A DNA stretch of 64,000 nt. It comes from Nageia nagi (Eukaryota > Pinophyta). This document shows positions 23,101 to 33,666 of this stretch, piece after piece (the stretch's first letter is position 1; every line of letters begins with the position of its first letter). The translations under genes and the position numbers were made by a program. The notes beneath the pieces are model-generated. The model was not told the DNA's origin and did not search any database. It saw only the letters and a list, made by a program, of their open reading frames with translations. The stretch covers positions 56,978,001 to 57,042,000 of the forward strand of contig JBITNC010000001.1 of assembly GCA_050084985.1 (NCBI GenBank), read 5' to 3'.

Positions 23101-26100
23101 CCGAATGCCTCTGAAATATTTCAAACTTGTTAAAGCATAAAGCAAATCAAGATATAATTTTCATGCTTAATGCAAGTTGCAATTTCTACAACATTATGCA
23201 GCTTGGACAAAGCGTTGATAGATCTGCCCATCCTCAGATCCTAGCCTGTGACCAAAAAGAGCTTTCTGACATAAAGTTCAGGAGTTAAAAGAGCCTCCTT
23301 CCTTCTACAGGAAAAGGAAGTGACAGAAAACCAAGTAAATGATCATGAAGACAAGGTCTTACTGATGTGTTATACTTATCACCAGCCTAGTCAAAAGTAG
23401 CATTTAATGGATGTTCAGTGCCCCCAACAACACGTAATTGAGGAAAGGGGGGCATTCCGTTTTCGAATGGAATGCGGAGGTTGCAGGATTTTTTCTAGCA
23501 AGATCATGCTTCGATCTGCACCTGCAAGATGTTCGAATGATGATTTCCTGGTGCCCTAGCCATCGGGCAAGACAGGTGGTGCTGGGCATTAAGAAGATTG
23601 GATAGTATAAATTTTGTTTGGTTCTTAGATTTGCCAAGGTGCAGATCTATGGGTGTTCCAATATGCAAGCAATTGGCTTCCATCAATTGTGGCTTGGGAG
23701 TATCTTGGTGCGCTCGCAGGGTTGCACAGGGGTAGGTCAAGGACCACCTACGAACATGGGAGACACATTTTCCCTGGCAGATCCTGATACGGTGAGCTTG
23801 CTTGTTGGATCAACCACATCAAAATTGTAGATTCACATGATTCTGATCTATACACTACGGTCTTTGTAGTAGCTTCACTCTAGGAATGCTTTCAGTAGTT
23901 TAAAATTTGTCTAAAACTGATATCCAATGGTTTCTTGGATTACCAATGTGTTTTCAGGGAGGGAGGGCATCCTAAAACTGTACAAAATAAACAGTGGCAA
24001 GATGTTGCCAAGACTCTTTCAAATTTGTAATAACAGGTGGGTACCTTAATAAAAAATCCCTTTCAAATTAACTTTACCAAAAGAAAAAGATAATTTAATT
24101 ATATCCCTTATTTTTTATTGCCTTCTTTTACTCAGTTTATTCTGTGCTTTGCATAAAAATTAGCTATAAAAACCAAAAACTTGGCTTTTATAATTCCCTC
24201 ACATCAATATTAGCTAGAAAACAAGGAAAGGCGACTGGCATAAACGCAACAGGCAAGGTAACAACACAAGTGGTAAATACATCCAATAGGCATCCAGAAA
24301 CACATTCCATGTTGTTTTATCTATCTTTTAATAGCTCTCACAGTAATTAAATTTGTTCACATCCCATTCCAAATTTTTAAAAAGATGAAAATCAAAACTA
24401 AATCACAATTCTATATCTCTAGAAATAATAGAATCTTGCATTCAGAAGATATATAGAACATTGTGTCTTTTTTGAATAACCAATATTCTCAATTATTCCA
24501 GCAGTAATAAATTATAAGTTAGCCTCTCGATTAGAAAGGAGCGCATGAGTGGAACAGCTTTGCATCATCCACAGGGGTTTGGAGCCGAACACAATGCCTG
24601 ATTGCGCCTGCAGTCGTCTGGACTTCTGTCTTCATGGAACAGGGTCATTTTTTCTTGCCGAGGACGTGGTTGTGGAGTCAACGACGAGGGCTAGGCTCTT
24701 GTCTTCTTACTTCTCCTTTGTTGTGCTACGAGGGGGCTACTGAGTTTTGGGGTACTTGGTGCAGTAACGCCAGTGGGCTGAACGCGGTCTCCTCCCTTCG
24801 AAACTTTGAGCGGCGGCTGTGATTGTTATAGCTGCGGAGGAGAGCTATTTTCTTTAAGATTTAAAAAAAACTCATTCTTGGGTGCAAGGTATTTTTAGAT
24901 TTTTTAATTTTTATTTATAGTTTTGGTATAAAATTGAGTCTTCAGGAAGAAACCATGGGAGAATCTTTGTTAGGAGGGTTTACACAAGGGATCCCATTAG
25001 GAATGACTCAAAATCCCTCAAATATTAAAGGCCAATCATACGCCAAAACAATCAAAGGAAATAACCGAAAAGTAAATGATACAAGAGCACAGGCTTGACA
25101 CATTTTGCAAACCATGGGTAAGAGAAAGGAGAAAGAAGCCGAGCAAGCAAAAAGAAATGGATGCCTTCCCCAGACAAAAACAATTCCAATGTTGGACATC
25201 CCAAAGGAACTCATAGCAGATGAGATTGTGTACAAATCGGCACATGTATTGATTTGCAAATTTGTGGGTCTCCAACCTTCTACAAGGTTTTTGTATGCTT
25301 GGGCTCGAAAGCACTAGGCACCACAAGGGGAATTAGATATAATGATATTATCAAATGGGTATTTCATAGCAGAGTTCATATTGGTATCTAATAAGGCCAA
25401 GACTTTTGAGGGAGGCCCGTATAACATAGGCCCTACAGGTATTTTCATGCAACCTTGGAAAACTCTTTTTGACACCAGAATTGAGCCCTCAGAAACACCA
25501 ATTTGATTAAAACTTTTTTCTCTACCATCGGAACTTTGGAGGGATGAGATTATAGAAATGATTGGGAACCTGCTGGGCAAATACATAGATGATAGGATGA
25601 TCAATAGAATCAGTGGAAGGAGGATCACGAGCATATGCCAGAATATGTGTGGAGATGGACTTGAAAAAACCTGTAACAGTCGATGTTGATCTCAGTGTAA
25701 GAGGGAATGTATGAAGACAATAGATAGATTATGAAACAGGTATATCATGAGTATGGTCATCTAGTTAGAAATTGTCCCACATTGGCCAAAGGAGAGTCAC
25801 AATATATAGTTCCAAACCCAAGCTCCCAACAGCCACCAAAAGTAGATGACCAAGGCTTTCAAACCGTCATGAGAAAAGGAACAAAAGGTAATAACCAAGC
25901 AAGGGGAAGAAAACAACAAAAGGTAGGAAACACCAACCAGCGCCAAGAATGGACTCAATCCAACAAATATGAAATCCTCAGGTTTGAGGATCCAATGGAA
26001 GGAGAAGAAATTCCGAGTACAAATCAAGGACGAAATACAAAGGCATAAAAAGACAATGAAACCAATCCCCACAACCAGTAGTTATGGAAGTCTAGGAGCA

Positions 26101-29100
26101 AAGGAAAGAAAATAATGTACCCCACAATCAGGGATGGAGGAAGTTCTAACAGTGTACAACCTGGAAGAACAAACTACAAGGGATGTGATTATGGGTTTAG
26201 TAGAGAAAAAAAGAGAGAAACCACCCTTGGGTATCATTCAAATGGAAAAACGACAAAAGTAAGGAAACCACCAAGGAGTAGGTAGGAGGACAAATAAAGA
26301 GAAGATGCAAGAACAAGGGGAACATATGAGAGAAGCAAGGATGGTTAAATCCATAGATAATTTTAGTATTTCTAATTCTCAATGATAATACAAACTTAGA
26401 ATGTAAAGGTATTAAACAGCCACCCTAGACAATTGGTTGTTAAAAGAATGATCATGGAGAATAGCTTAGATATAGTTTTACAGTTTACTACAGGAAACTA
26501 AGGCTTCTCTGCAGGAAATGCAAAATATTGCATTATGCAATGTAGTCTATAAGATAATCACAAAGTTGCTAGCAAATAGACTCAACAAGATCTTGCTAGA
26601 GTTAAATTCACCTCAGCAAAGGGGTTTTGTGCAGGGAAGACAGATTTTAGATGGGATTGTAGTTGCACAAGAGACTATGTACAAATTGGAGTTGGGGCAG
26701 AAAGGAAACAGTGGAATGTTCCTAAAGCTTGATTTATCCAAAGCATATGATAGAGTAAGTTGGAACTTTCTAGCTCAAATTTTGGAGAAATTAGGCTTTA
26801 GAGAGGATTGGGCAAATAGGATTATAGAATGCATCTCCACAGTCTTTTTCTCTGTCTAATTAATGGGTTACCATCCCAATTGTTTAAGGCCTCCAGAGGT
26901 ATCAGACAAGGAGATCCGTTATCTCCATATGTGCTCGTCTTTTTTCAACAGGGTTTGGGGAGACTCATTCAGAAAAGAAGAATAGAGAACATCATTGTTA
27001 AAGTGCAGATAAACTGGAACATAAAGTTAACACATTTGAAGTTTGTTGATGATACAGGAATGTGGGGGGAGGCCACAACAAATGAAGCTACATGCATTAG
27101 AAGAGTGCCATATGGATACATAGTAGCAACAGAGCAGCTTTTGAATGAAAAAATTTCAGAGTAGTTTCCTTTAATGTGACTAAAAGATTAAGGGAGCAAA
27201 TTATTCATATTCTTAATTTTCCAAAGGCATCCCTTCCCAGGGACTACTTAAGTATTCCCCTTACTCATAAAGGCCTCAAAAGAAAGGATTGGTTAGCAAT
27301 CAAAGATAGAATCCATTCAAAACTACTTCAATGGACTCACAGATGGCTTAGCTTTGGAGGTAGAGCAACCCTTTTGAAATCAATCCTTCAAGCTATTGCA
27401 GTGTTCAAATTCTCTATCTTAGCAACACCATAGTTTCCTCAAAGACTTGGCTAAGTTGATGAGACGTTTTCTTTGGTCTAAAGTTGAAGGTAAACAAAAA
27501 AGTGCTCTAGTTAGCTGGGAAAAGGTATGGCAACCAAAGGAAGCTGGAGGGCTTGTGATCCAAGCGGCATCAACAAACAACCATGCCCTCACAGGTAAAT
27601 TATACTGGGGATGGATTACTAATCCAAAACAACTCTCGTGTCAAGTTCTGAACGCTAGATATTACCTATCCCAGCACATAGAAGAGCTCTCACGTCTTCT
27701 TGTTACAGGGACAAGATCAGAGATATGGAAAGCAAACAAGAGAGGGGCTGAACTAATCTAATAAGATTTATATTGGAAAATAGGAGATGGAAAGAAGGCT
27801 CAACTTTGGGATGATTCGTGGGAACTTTTTCCACCCATAGTGGGGCAATATCCCCAGCTAATCCCTCTAAGTGATCATTTCAATAACAAAGGATGGTTCC
27901 TCATTCATCATTACCTCAAACCACCATATCAACTAGAGGAACATTCCAACCAGTGGAGCATTCTAGAGAAAGGGTGTTGCAATGACTTAGAGGAGGAGAA
28001 AAGATAATTAAAAGAAATTCTAGAGGGAAGGAAATGGCCAAGACGGAATGGTCTTGATCGACTTGCCTGGGAACAAGGACATTTGGATACTTATACAGTA
28101 AAGGAAGGATACAAAAACATTATTGAAAATATCACAAAGCCCAATTAACTTCTCTTGGATGAAGATCCGGCAATCCAAAGGATGGCCAAAAATAAATTGC
28201 TTTCTTTGGCAAGTAGTTCATAACAGTATAATGACTCAAAACAACATGAGGTGGGGTATGATTGGACCCAATATGTGTGCAATGTGCTACCGAGCAGAGG
28301 AAACAATAACTCATCTTCTTTTTGAATGCTTCTATGCTAGTACCATCTGGACCTGGTGGCACAGAACTTTAAGACAGGCTGAGGGGTCCTTTCCTACTGA
28401 ATACCTCTTTTGGGACTATTGGAAAATCAACAATTTCAAATCTAGGTTCATGAGGACAAACTGGAACTTGGAAATGGGTTTTATTTGATGGCAGGTCTGG
28501 TTAGAAAGAAATAATAGAATCTTTTCAGAAGAATTTAGACCAAAGGAAAGAACCTACAAATTCATAGTAAAGAAATTATCAAAGAATTTACTTGCTAAAT
28601 TCCAAGATGACCTTCAAATGGAAGAAGAGGAAATAGATATTTGGGTTCAACCTCAAAAAAGTATAAAATGAAGAATCAGAAAAGAAGAGCAATAGGAGGT
28701 TTTTGAAAACCCATGAAGAAGGCTAAAGCTCCAGCAGAAAAAGGTTTTCGTAATTGTGAAGACCAGCTAGCAAAAAGTAGAGTTGTTAAAATTTGCATAG
28801 ATATATTTTGAGCCTGCCCAAAAAAGGCCAACTTATAAAATCGTTTGTATAACTTTCTTTTTTGAATATAATTTTTACCTTTACTCGAAAAAAAAAAAAT
28901 TAGCCTCCTGATTATATATTTAGACAGAGGTAGCTGTCAATTTGCAAATGTATAGTTAGGTTAGATAAGCTGGAGAATGCAACTTTAATAGTTGTAGCAA
29001 AGTGCAAGGGCCTGAGGCCCAGAAAGTGAATAAATTATTGTGAAACATTCCAAACGTATTAGTCACACATTGAAGATCAAGTATAATTTGAATATGTACC

Positions 29101-32100
29101 CAACGATTATTAAAAATTCAAAAATATTTTGCTTATTCACTTTCTGAGCCTCAGGCCCTTGCACTTTGGTATAGCTATCAAAGTTGCATTCTGCAGCTTA
29201 TCTAACTTAACTATACATTTGCAAATAGACCTGTCTAACTATACAATCAAGAGGCTAAATTACATTTTTTTACTGCAGGAATAAATGATAATATTATTTA
29301 TTCAAAAAGGACACACAATGTTTTGTATATATCATGAATGCAAGATTCTATTATTTGTAGGGGTTTAGTTTTCATTGTGATCTTTTTAAAAATTTGCTAC
29401 TTCACATGCCATAATTCAGTGCATGAAGGTCATTTTGATATTAATGCAAGCATATGTAAATCAGAAGGAAAATATGTGAAACAGCCAAAAAGAGTTGATT
29501 GCAAGTATTCTAACACTATCATTCACTAGTAAGCAAGGCAAATAAAAGCATGAATCCTTTAAACAAGAGGAGCTGACATCCAATTATGCAATACCCCACC
29601 CACAGCATGACCTCAATAACCTCAGCGGATATGCAAAACATATTTAGAAAGTCTCAGAATCATTACACTGGGAAGTGAAAAAATGCTGCTCAAAATATCC
29701 CAGGCAACGCAGGAACTAAAATACATACAAAAGAAAGAACATATTACATTAAGCAGATCCCTTGAGGATTATTTTTATGTGATATAAAATGCATAGCAAC
29801 TTGTCAGTGTATGTAAGTGATAAAAGCATGATCTCAAACATCATGTCATGTGATAGAAGTAAACCAGCAAATGAACTAAAATAAAAGACATTCTAAGAGC
29901 CAAATCTAAAATCAGGATAGAAATTTAGCATTCCTAATTTATAAATAAAACTGATAAACGTTGGGAGATATTTCAAAGACTAACAACCTTTTGTCAATGG
30001 GCAAATAGATATATGTTGTAATCCCACACACAACATATATTAGAAGTTATTCAAATTTTGTCCTTTAGTTCATGGTCTTTGATCATTAGCTAATGGAGAA
30101 ACAATAAAAGTTCATGTAGTTCAATGTATCTAGATATCATTATGTATCTTCTTGAAAAAAAACAAAACATTTTAATTTTTACTATAAATAAGGATACTAT
30201 CTATGTAAAAAGTATCTTTTCAATATCAACAAAAAATTTTGCTTATTGCATATTGGAAGAGTGATCTCTCCTATCTACAAAGCTGCAAGAGCAAAAGGAA
30301 TTCATATAGATACCTCCATACCTGTTTTATCCTATTTCGTATGTTCTCTTTTAAGGAGCAAAGCCTTTGATATAAAAGTCATTTCAGTTTTCTTTGTTAT
30401 GCAGCTAAGGTTTTGTTTTTTAATCGAAATAAAATAAAATAAAATAAAAAACTTTCACTGAGTTACAGTATCATTTAGTGGAGGTGTCATTTTATAGCAA
30501 TTTCTAGACCATTATTTGAAGGAAATTTTAAACGCTTCAAAATGAGGGGTCTTTTGTGGGCACTTGAATTTCAACAAAGGCATTTGGCATCAATGGTGTT
30601 GGAAGAGTGTGTGCAAAAAGGACATTGTGTTGGCCACCAAATCAACCACAATATAGAATAATGAAATTTCAGTACTTAGTTGGATTTAGTATTTACTTTT
30701 TGCACGGAGAATAATTTTGTAATGAAAAAAGTAAATGTGTTGACTCTTTACTAGCTTTAGGAACAATGGTTTTCCAAGGGACAGGAAACGTTATTATCCT
30801 AGAAGCGGTACATAAAATATGTTAGGTGAATTTTGTGCTTTAGTTTATACTCAATAGTCTTATTCATTAGCTATTAGTGAATATGAAAATGTTATGCAGT
30901 CCACGTATCTAGATTCTAAACATCATTGTGCATCTTCTAAAATAAATAAATAAGGATGTTATCTATGTAAAAGATATTTATTCAATACCAATACAAAATG
31001 TATGTGTTTATCATATGTTGGAAGATTCATCTCTCCCACCCATGGAGCTGAGGTGCAAAAACAGTCCAATCGGCAATCTTGGATGTGTAGGTGCCCCCAT
31101 CCCTAATTGTTATGCTATTTCATATGTTATACAACATATAAACTTGCTTGATCACCAGGGCAAACTTCAGGATGTTTAATCCCTAAGTAATACATGATCA
31201 AAAAAATAGAACATCTGTTAATTTCCTACTTAAAAAAATATTTAAAATTGCAGTGGAAATAGTCAAACTCATTCAACTTTAAATATGAGCCTCAAATATT
31301 ATAAATATTATAGTTTTTCTAGCTCTGTGAGGTCGTAACCAGTGTTTAGTTTCCAAACATTTTTCTCACACGATGAGCCCAGTTTTCTCACTTTCAGCTT
31401 CTCTGTCTCAGAGCTCAAAAGACTACTCACTCTTACAAAAACACCCCAGCTCAAAGCGTGGTTGCAAAGAATTTCTTTCGCAATGGCTATTCAATGAACA
31501 CCTAAAAGCACTTTTAAAGGTTAAACCCAATAACCCCAGCTGTACATATCCTTCAAAAAGGTCCACCCTATCTGACTGCTTAACATGCTTATGGGCATGC
31601 TTGGAAAATGACAAGCCAATAATTTAGAGTCATAACAGCCAAACAGATCCCATAAGTCCTACCATATAACTTTAATTGGCCAATGCGCTGTCATTTAAAA
31701 TGAATGGCCACAGACACCCCAAATCTTGAATAATAATCTACAAACTCTGCAGTTTTATAGCCAAGGGTCCTAACAACGTTAAGGTTACCCCTATGCTATC
31801 TGAACCATGGTACTATTACAAATCTCCAACAAAAGCCAAGCAAAGCAAAAGAAAAATGGGCAGTTCACAAGATGCTACAAAGTCAAAAACATAACAAAAA
31901 GAGAGCCTTAATCAAAGGTCTATTGGGCTGTAGTTTAAATATAGGAAAAAGGCACTTAAAACAAGGACGATCCACCTCAAGACCCAGCTAAAAATCCCAA
32001 GTTACTTGTGGTAAAGGAATCGCCTTTCAATAAACCCATGATCTAAAGTTGTTAGAAGAAGATAGTATAAGAAAAAAACTGGATGCTCCGGTAGAGTGTA

Positions 32101-32435
32101 GTTCTCCATCTACCTAATTATCACCTCAATTTACACAAATAAGAATGAAAAAAAAAACATAAATAAGATTATAACTTACTACTAGCAGGGCCATGGAACT
32201 CCACGTAAAACTCGTGCATCCCATCATTAATCATTTCCACCTTATAGTCCCCCATCATGCTGATCATCCATCACACAAAGCCCATCACAAATTAAACCCC
32301 AGTAACACAAAACAAAAACGAAAAATTCCAAAAATATTAAAACCACATTTAGAAATCTCGAAAAAGGCAAAAAACCAAACACTTCGCTTACAGCTTCATG
32401 ACATCCATTTCTCGCCTCTTGCTCGGAGAAGACAT
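19972..32435 (-). CDS. Ubiquitin-conjugating enzyme E2, UBC4/5/6 (UBE2H-like) type, six exons
   Basis: An E2 takes activated ubiquitin from an E1 onto its active-site Cys and passes it, with an E3 ligase, to target proteins in cytosol or nucleus. Exons (minus strand): 32435-32392, 32259-32180, 21067-20953, 20780-20728, 20547-20419, 20102-19972, total 552 bases, 183 residues plus TGA. All introns are GT-AG and phases match at each junction. The start [11 protein letters not shown] is the conserved N-terminus of this subfamily. The UBC fold has W49, [10 protein letters not shown] (56-65), the HPN motif at 74-76, catalytic C85 in [16 protein letters not shown], and [12 protein letters not shown]. 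An acidic Ser-rich tail [17 protein letters not shown] suits casein kinase 2. Length fits Arabidopsis UBC4/5/6 (183-187). Residues 40-41 are AS where relatives usually have KD. No stop or missing key residue was seen, so it is probably functional. Confidence 0.95.
20419..20547 (-). CDS. E2 gene exon 5
   Basis: Codes Asp98 to Lys140 plus one base of Glu141, the C-terminal half of the UBC fold ([16 protein letters not shown] through [13 protein letters not shown]). Acceptor GTTTCAG, donor GTAATT. Confidence 0.95.
20728..20780 (-). CDS. E2 gene exon 4 with the catalytic cysteine
   Basis: 53 bp coding Met80 to Phe97 plus one base of Asp98. Contains the active-site block [12 protein letters not shown] with C85. 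Acceptor TTTCAG, donor GTGAGA. Confidence 0.95.
20953..21067 (-). CDS. E2 gene exon 3
   Basis: Codes Ser42 to Glu79 and two bases of Met80. Carries the beta-sheet core [14 protein letters not shown] and the HPN motif. Donor GTATGT. Confidence 0.95.
24955..26046 (+). pseudogene. LINE ORF1 (DUF4283 domain, damaged zinc knuckle)
   Basis: ORF1 proteins of plant LINEs coat the element RNA. The ATG at 24955 ([12 protein letters not shown]) opens a frame with stops at 25096-25098 and 25315-25317 and others. It carries a DUF4283-like domain: [18 protein letters not shown], then [15 protein letters not shown], then [18 protein letters not shown]. After a frameshift near 25725, [11 protein letters not shown] corresponds to a CCHC knuckle whose first two Cys are both Tyr, each explained by one G-to-A change. 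The tail is Gln/Lys-rich and basic. Not functional. Confidence 0.75.
26500..28671 (+). pseudogene. LINE ORF2 remnant (reverse transcriptase, zf-RVT), endonuclease lost
   Basis: Domains appear in order across at least four frameshifts. RT fingers: [19 protein letters not shown] and [14 protein letters not shown]. Palm: [28 protein letters not shown], and the catalytic block as FVDD (about 27041) in place of YADD. Thumb: [16 protein letters not shown] and [16 protein letters not shown] zf-RVT-like zinc region follows ([18 protein letters not shown], about 28275-28330), then the tail WLERNNRIF. The apurinic endonuclease domain that should precede the RT is absent. Confidence 0.85.
30010..31130. 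repeat. Diverged direct repeat of about 330 bp (two copies)
   Basis: Copies at about 30010-30345 and 30790-31130 share, in order, TTTAGTT, ATGTATCTAGAT-like, CATTRTGYATCTTCT, AATAAGGATRYTATCTATGT, CATATTGGAAGA/CATATGTTGGAAGA, CTCTCC and TATTTCRTATGTT. The spacing is about 780 bp. It may be an old duplication or a small terminal-repeat (TRIM-like) element; neither a primer-binding site nor a target duplication was found. Confidence 0.5.
32180..32259 (-). CDS. E2 gene exon 2
   Basis: Codes L15 to P39-A-S plus the first base of Ser42 (contains [12 protein letters not shown] and EFYVEFHGP). The acceptor GATCAG has a weak pyrimidine tract. The donor GTAAGT is ideal and opens the 11.1-kb intron. 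Confidence 0.93.
32392..32435 (-). CDS. E2 gene exon 1
   Basis: Codes residues 1-14 plus two bases of Leu15 ([14 protein letters not shown], then CT). The ATG at 32435 is preceded by GCAGA, with A at -3. Donor GTAAGC. Intron 1 is 132 bp. Confidence 0.95.
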
Positions 32436-33666
32436 TCTGCACTCTCAAAAATCCTGCCGACCCACAACCCAAAAACAAAAACCCAGAATGAAAGACCACA
32501 CCTGCCCCTTCAGACTCCAAAACAATAATCTTATACACCCCTACAGCCAATGCTATTACACCCCCTCTTCCATAATCAATTCCTCTATCTTTCAATGATC
32601 CGCAAAAGCAGCGACAAAAAAATCACTATTAAGATCAGAGCAGAAACTTTACAAGATTCCTCACAGATTGAGATTCAGTGGACAGGATTTAGTCGCAAGA
32701 ATTCTGCACCATGAAGAGCAATGTCAAGCTGTTTATTTAAATGGTTATCATCTGTTCCCTGGGTTAAGGGCGGGTTAGACTCGGAATTCGTTTGAGGGTG
32801 GGATTACGAAGCTTCTGTATTGGACCGCACCACCGCTGCGTGAGGTTCGAACCCAGGTCGGTCGGTTGATGCAGCTTAAACGATTCCCTTGAAAGGAAAT
32901 GATTGAAAATAATGGGAGAGACGTCTTGTATTTATAGTGTAGTTGGAGGATGAAATATTATAAAAGGGAGAAAGGTTATTAAAAATAAAAGGTGATGGAA
33001 TGCATCTCAAAGTCTAGTTCTTTTAGAATATAATAAAGAGGGCTAAAAGTTTAGGTATTCAAAATGACCGAAACATATGCTTAACTTTCTTTAATGGTTG
33101 AAAGTGATTAGAGGTGGTTTTTAATTATTATTTTCTTAGGGTTGTTTGACTTGGGTTGCTTTCTTTGTTTTGATCTTGGATTTCTATATATGTCAATAAA
33201 AAAAATTAGTTGATGAGATCAAGAGAATACTTTGATTAGTTGGTTAAATCTGTGAAATATTTAAGGTGATTATGATTAAAGATAGAAAATTAATATGATT
33301 ATAGATAAAATGTTTAAGATAGTATAAATTGACAGATAAGTGAGTTGGAGATGGGTAGTTGAAAGTCTCGAGAAATGAGAGCCATAGGTTCAAGTCTCTC
33401 TACTGCCTATTGAAACATACCAAAAATCCTATCAAGTTGATGGTAGATGCGAACAAGGTCAAGATCGTGCTTCGAGTGGAATTTGATGACATGAATGCCC
33501 CTTAGTCGTAGAATCTAATTCCATGGTTTCTTCTCCTTGCAAAGGGAGTAGCCTATCCAAAAAATAAAATAAAAATAAGATAGTAACATAAAATGATTTA
33601 TTTTATCTATTTTTATTTAATTATGATGTCTCAATAGATCTAGATTACAATGATTATGCAAATATG
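32436..33666. other. 5' untranslated region and promoter side of the E2 gene, then AT-rich spacer
   Basis: Upstream of the E2 ATG the sequence has more CpG than its surroundings up to about 32880, as expected near a housekeeping promoter. Beyond 33000 it is AT-rich with no gene. A leader intron is possible but could not be fixed. Confidence 0.45.
32929..32936 (-). promoter_or_regulatory. Candidate TATA box of the E2 gene
   Basis: On the minus strand ACTATAAATACAAGACG lies about 495 bp upstream of the ATG. With a start site about 30 bp downstream it would give a 5' leader of about 460 bp, long unless it is spliced. A weaker alternative, TTTAAATAAAC, lies near 32730-32741. Confidence 0.35.

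Larger units (their letters stand above)
24534..28899 (+). mobile_element. L1-type LINE, 5'-complete-looking, internally deleted, poly(A)-tailed
   Basis: The element has a GC-richer 5' leader (24534-24954), ORF1, ORF2 remnants and an A12 tail (28888-28899). It is flanked by 15-bp target duplications TTAGCCTCTCGATTA (24519-24533) and TTAGCCTCCTGATTA (28900-28914). The other arm of the host inverted repeat reads TTAGCCTCTTGATTG, so each flank carries one T-to-C change since insertion. The endonuclease domain expected at the start of ORF2 is missing between about 26100 and 26500. It lies in the antisense direction to the E2 gene. Confidence 0.9.
24366..29400. mobile_element. Long-inverted-repeat (Mutator/foldback-like) element split by a LINE
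   Basis: Without the inserted LINE (and one copy of its target duplication) the element is about 640-655 bp. Two arms of about 280-290 bp face each other around a loop of about 75 bp (near 29041-29117). Left arm 24366-24533 plus 28915-29040 pairs with right arm 29118-29400. Shared blocks include AATAATAGAATCTTGCATTC, TTGCAAATGTATAGTTA and AGTGCAAGGGCCTGAGG. The flanks TTCACATCCC (24356-24365) and TTCACATGCC (29401-29410) form a 10-bp target duplication with one difference. That length and the long arms suit Mutator-like or foldback elements. No transposase frame is present, so it is non-autonomous. Confidence 0.75.
21068..32179 (-). other. E2 gene intron 2, about 11.1 kb, repeat-filled
   Basis: Runs from donor GTAAGT at 32179 to acceptor TTTTCAG at 21068. 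It contains the inverted-repeat element (24366-29400) with a LINE inside it, and a diverged direct repeat (30010-30345 and 30790-31130). The remaining parts, 21120-24355, 29411-30009 and 31131-32179, hold no gene that could be recognised. The intron is about 60 times longer than the next longest except intron 5 (316 bp). Confidence 0.9.

Noticed and set aside
23404-23830. Several 70-80-codon frames on both strands in E2 intron 2
   Set aside because: No motif, no splice-consistent extension and overlapping frames on both strands; chance frames in a locally GC-richer patch.
32242-32595. 117-codon minus-strand frame across the E2 start
   Set aside because: It is another frame overlapping exons 1-2; the spliced frame is the one with E2 homology.
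32844-32853. GGTTCGAACC, a match to the tRNA/SINE B box
   Set aside because: It is palindromic and no A box, acceptor stem or poly(A)/T tail is found at the right distance on either strand.
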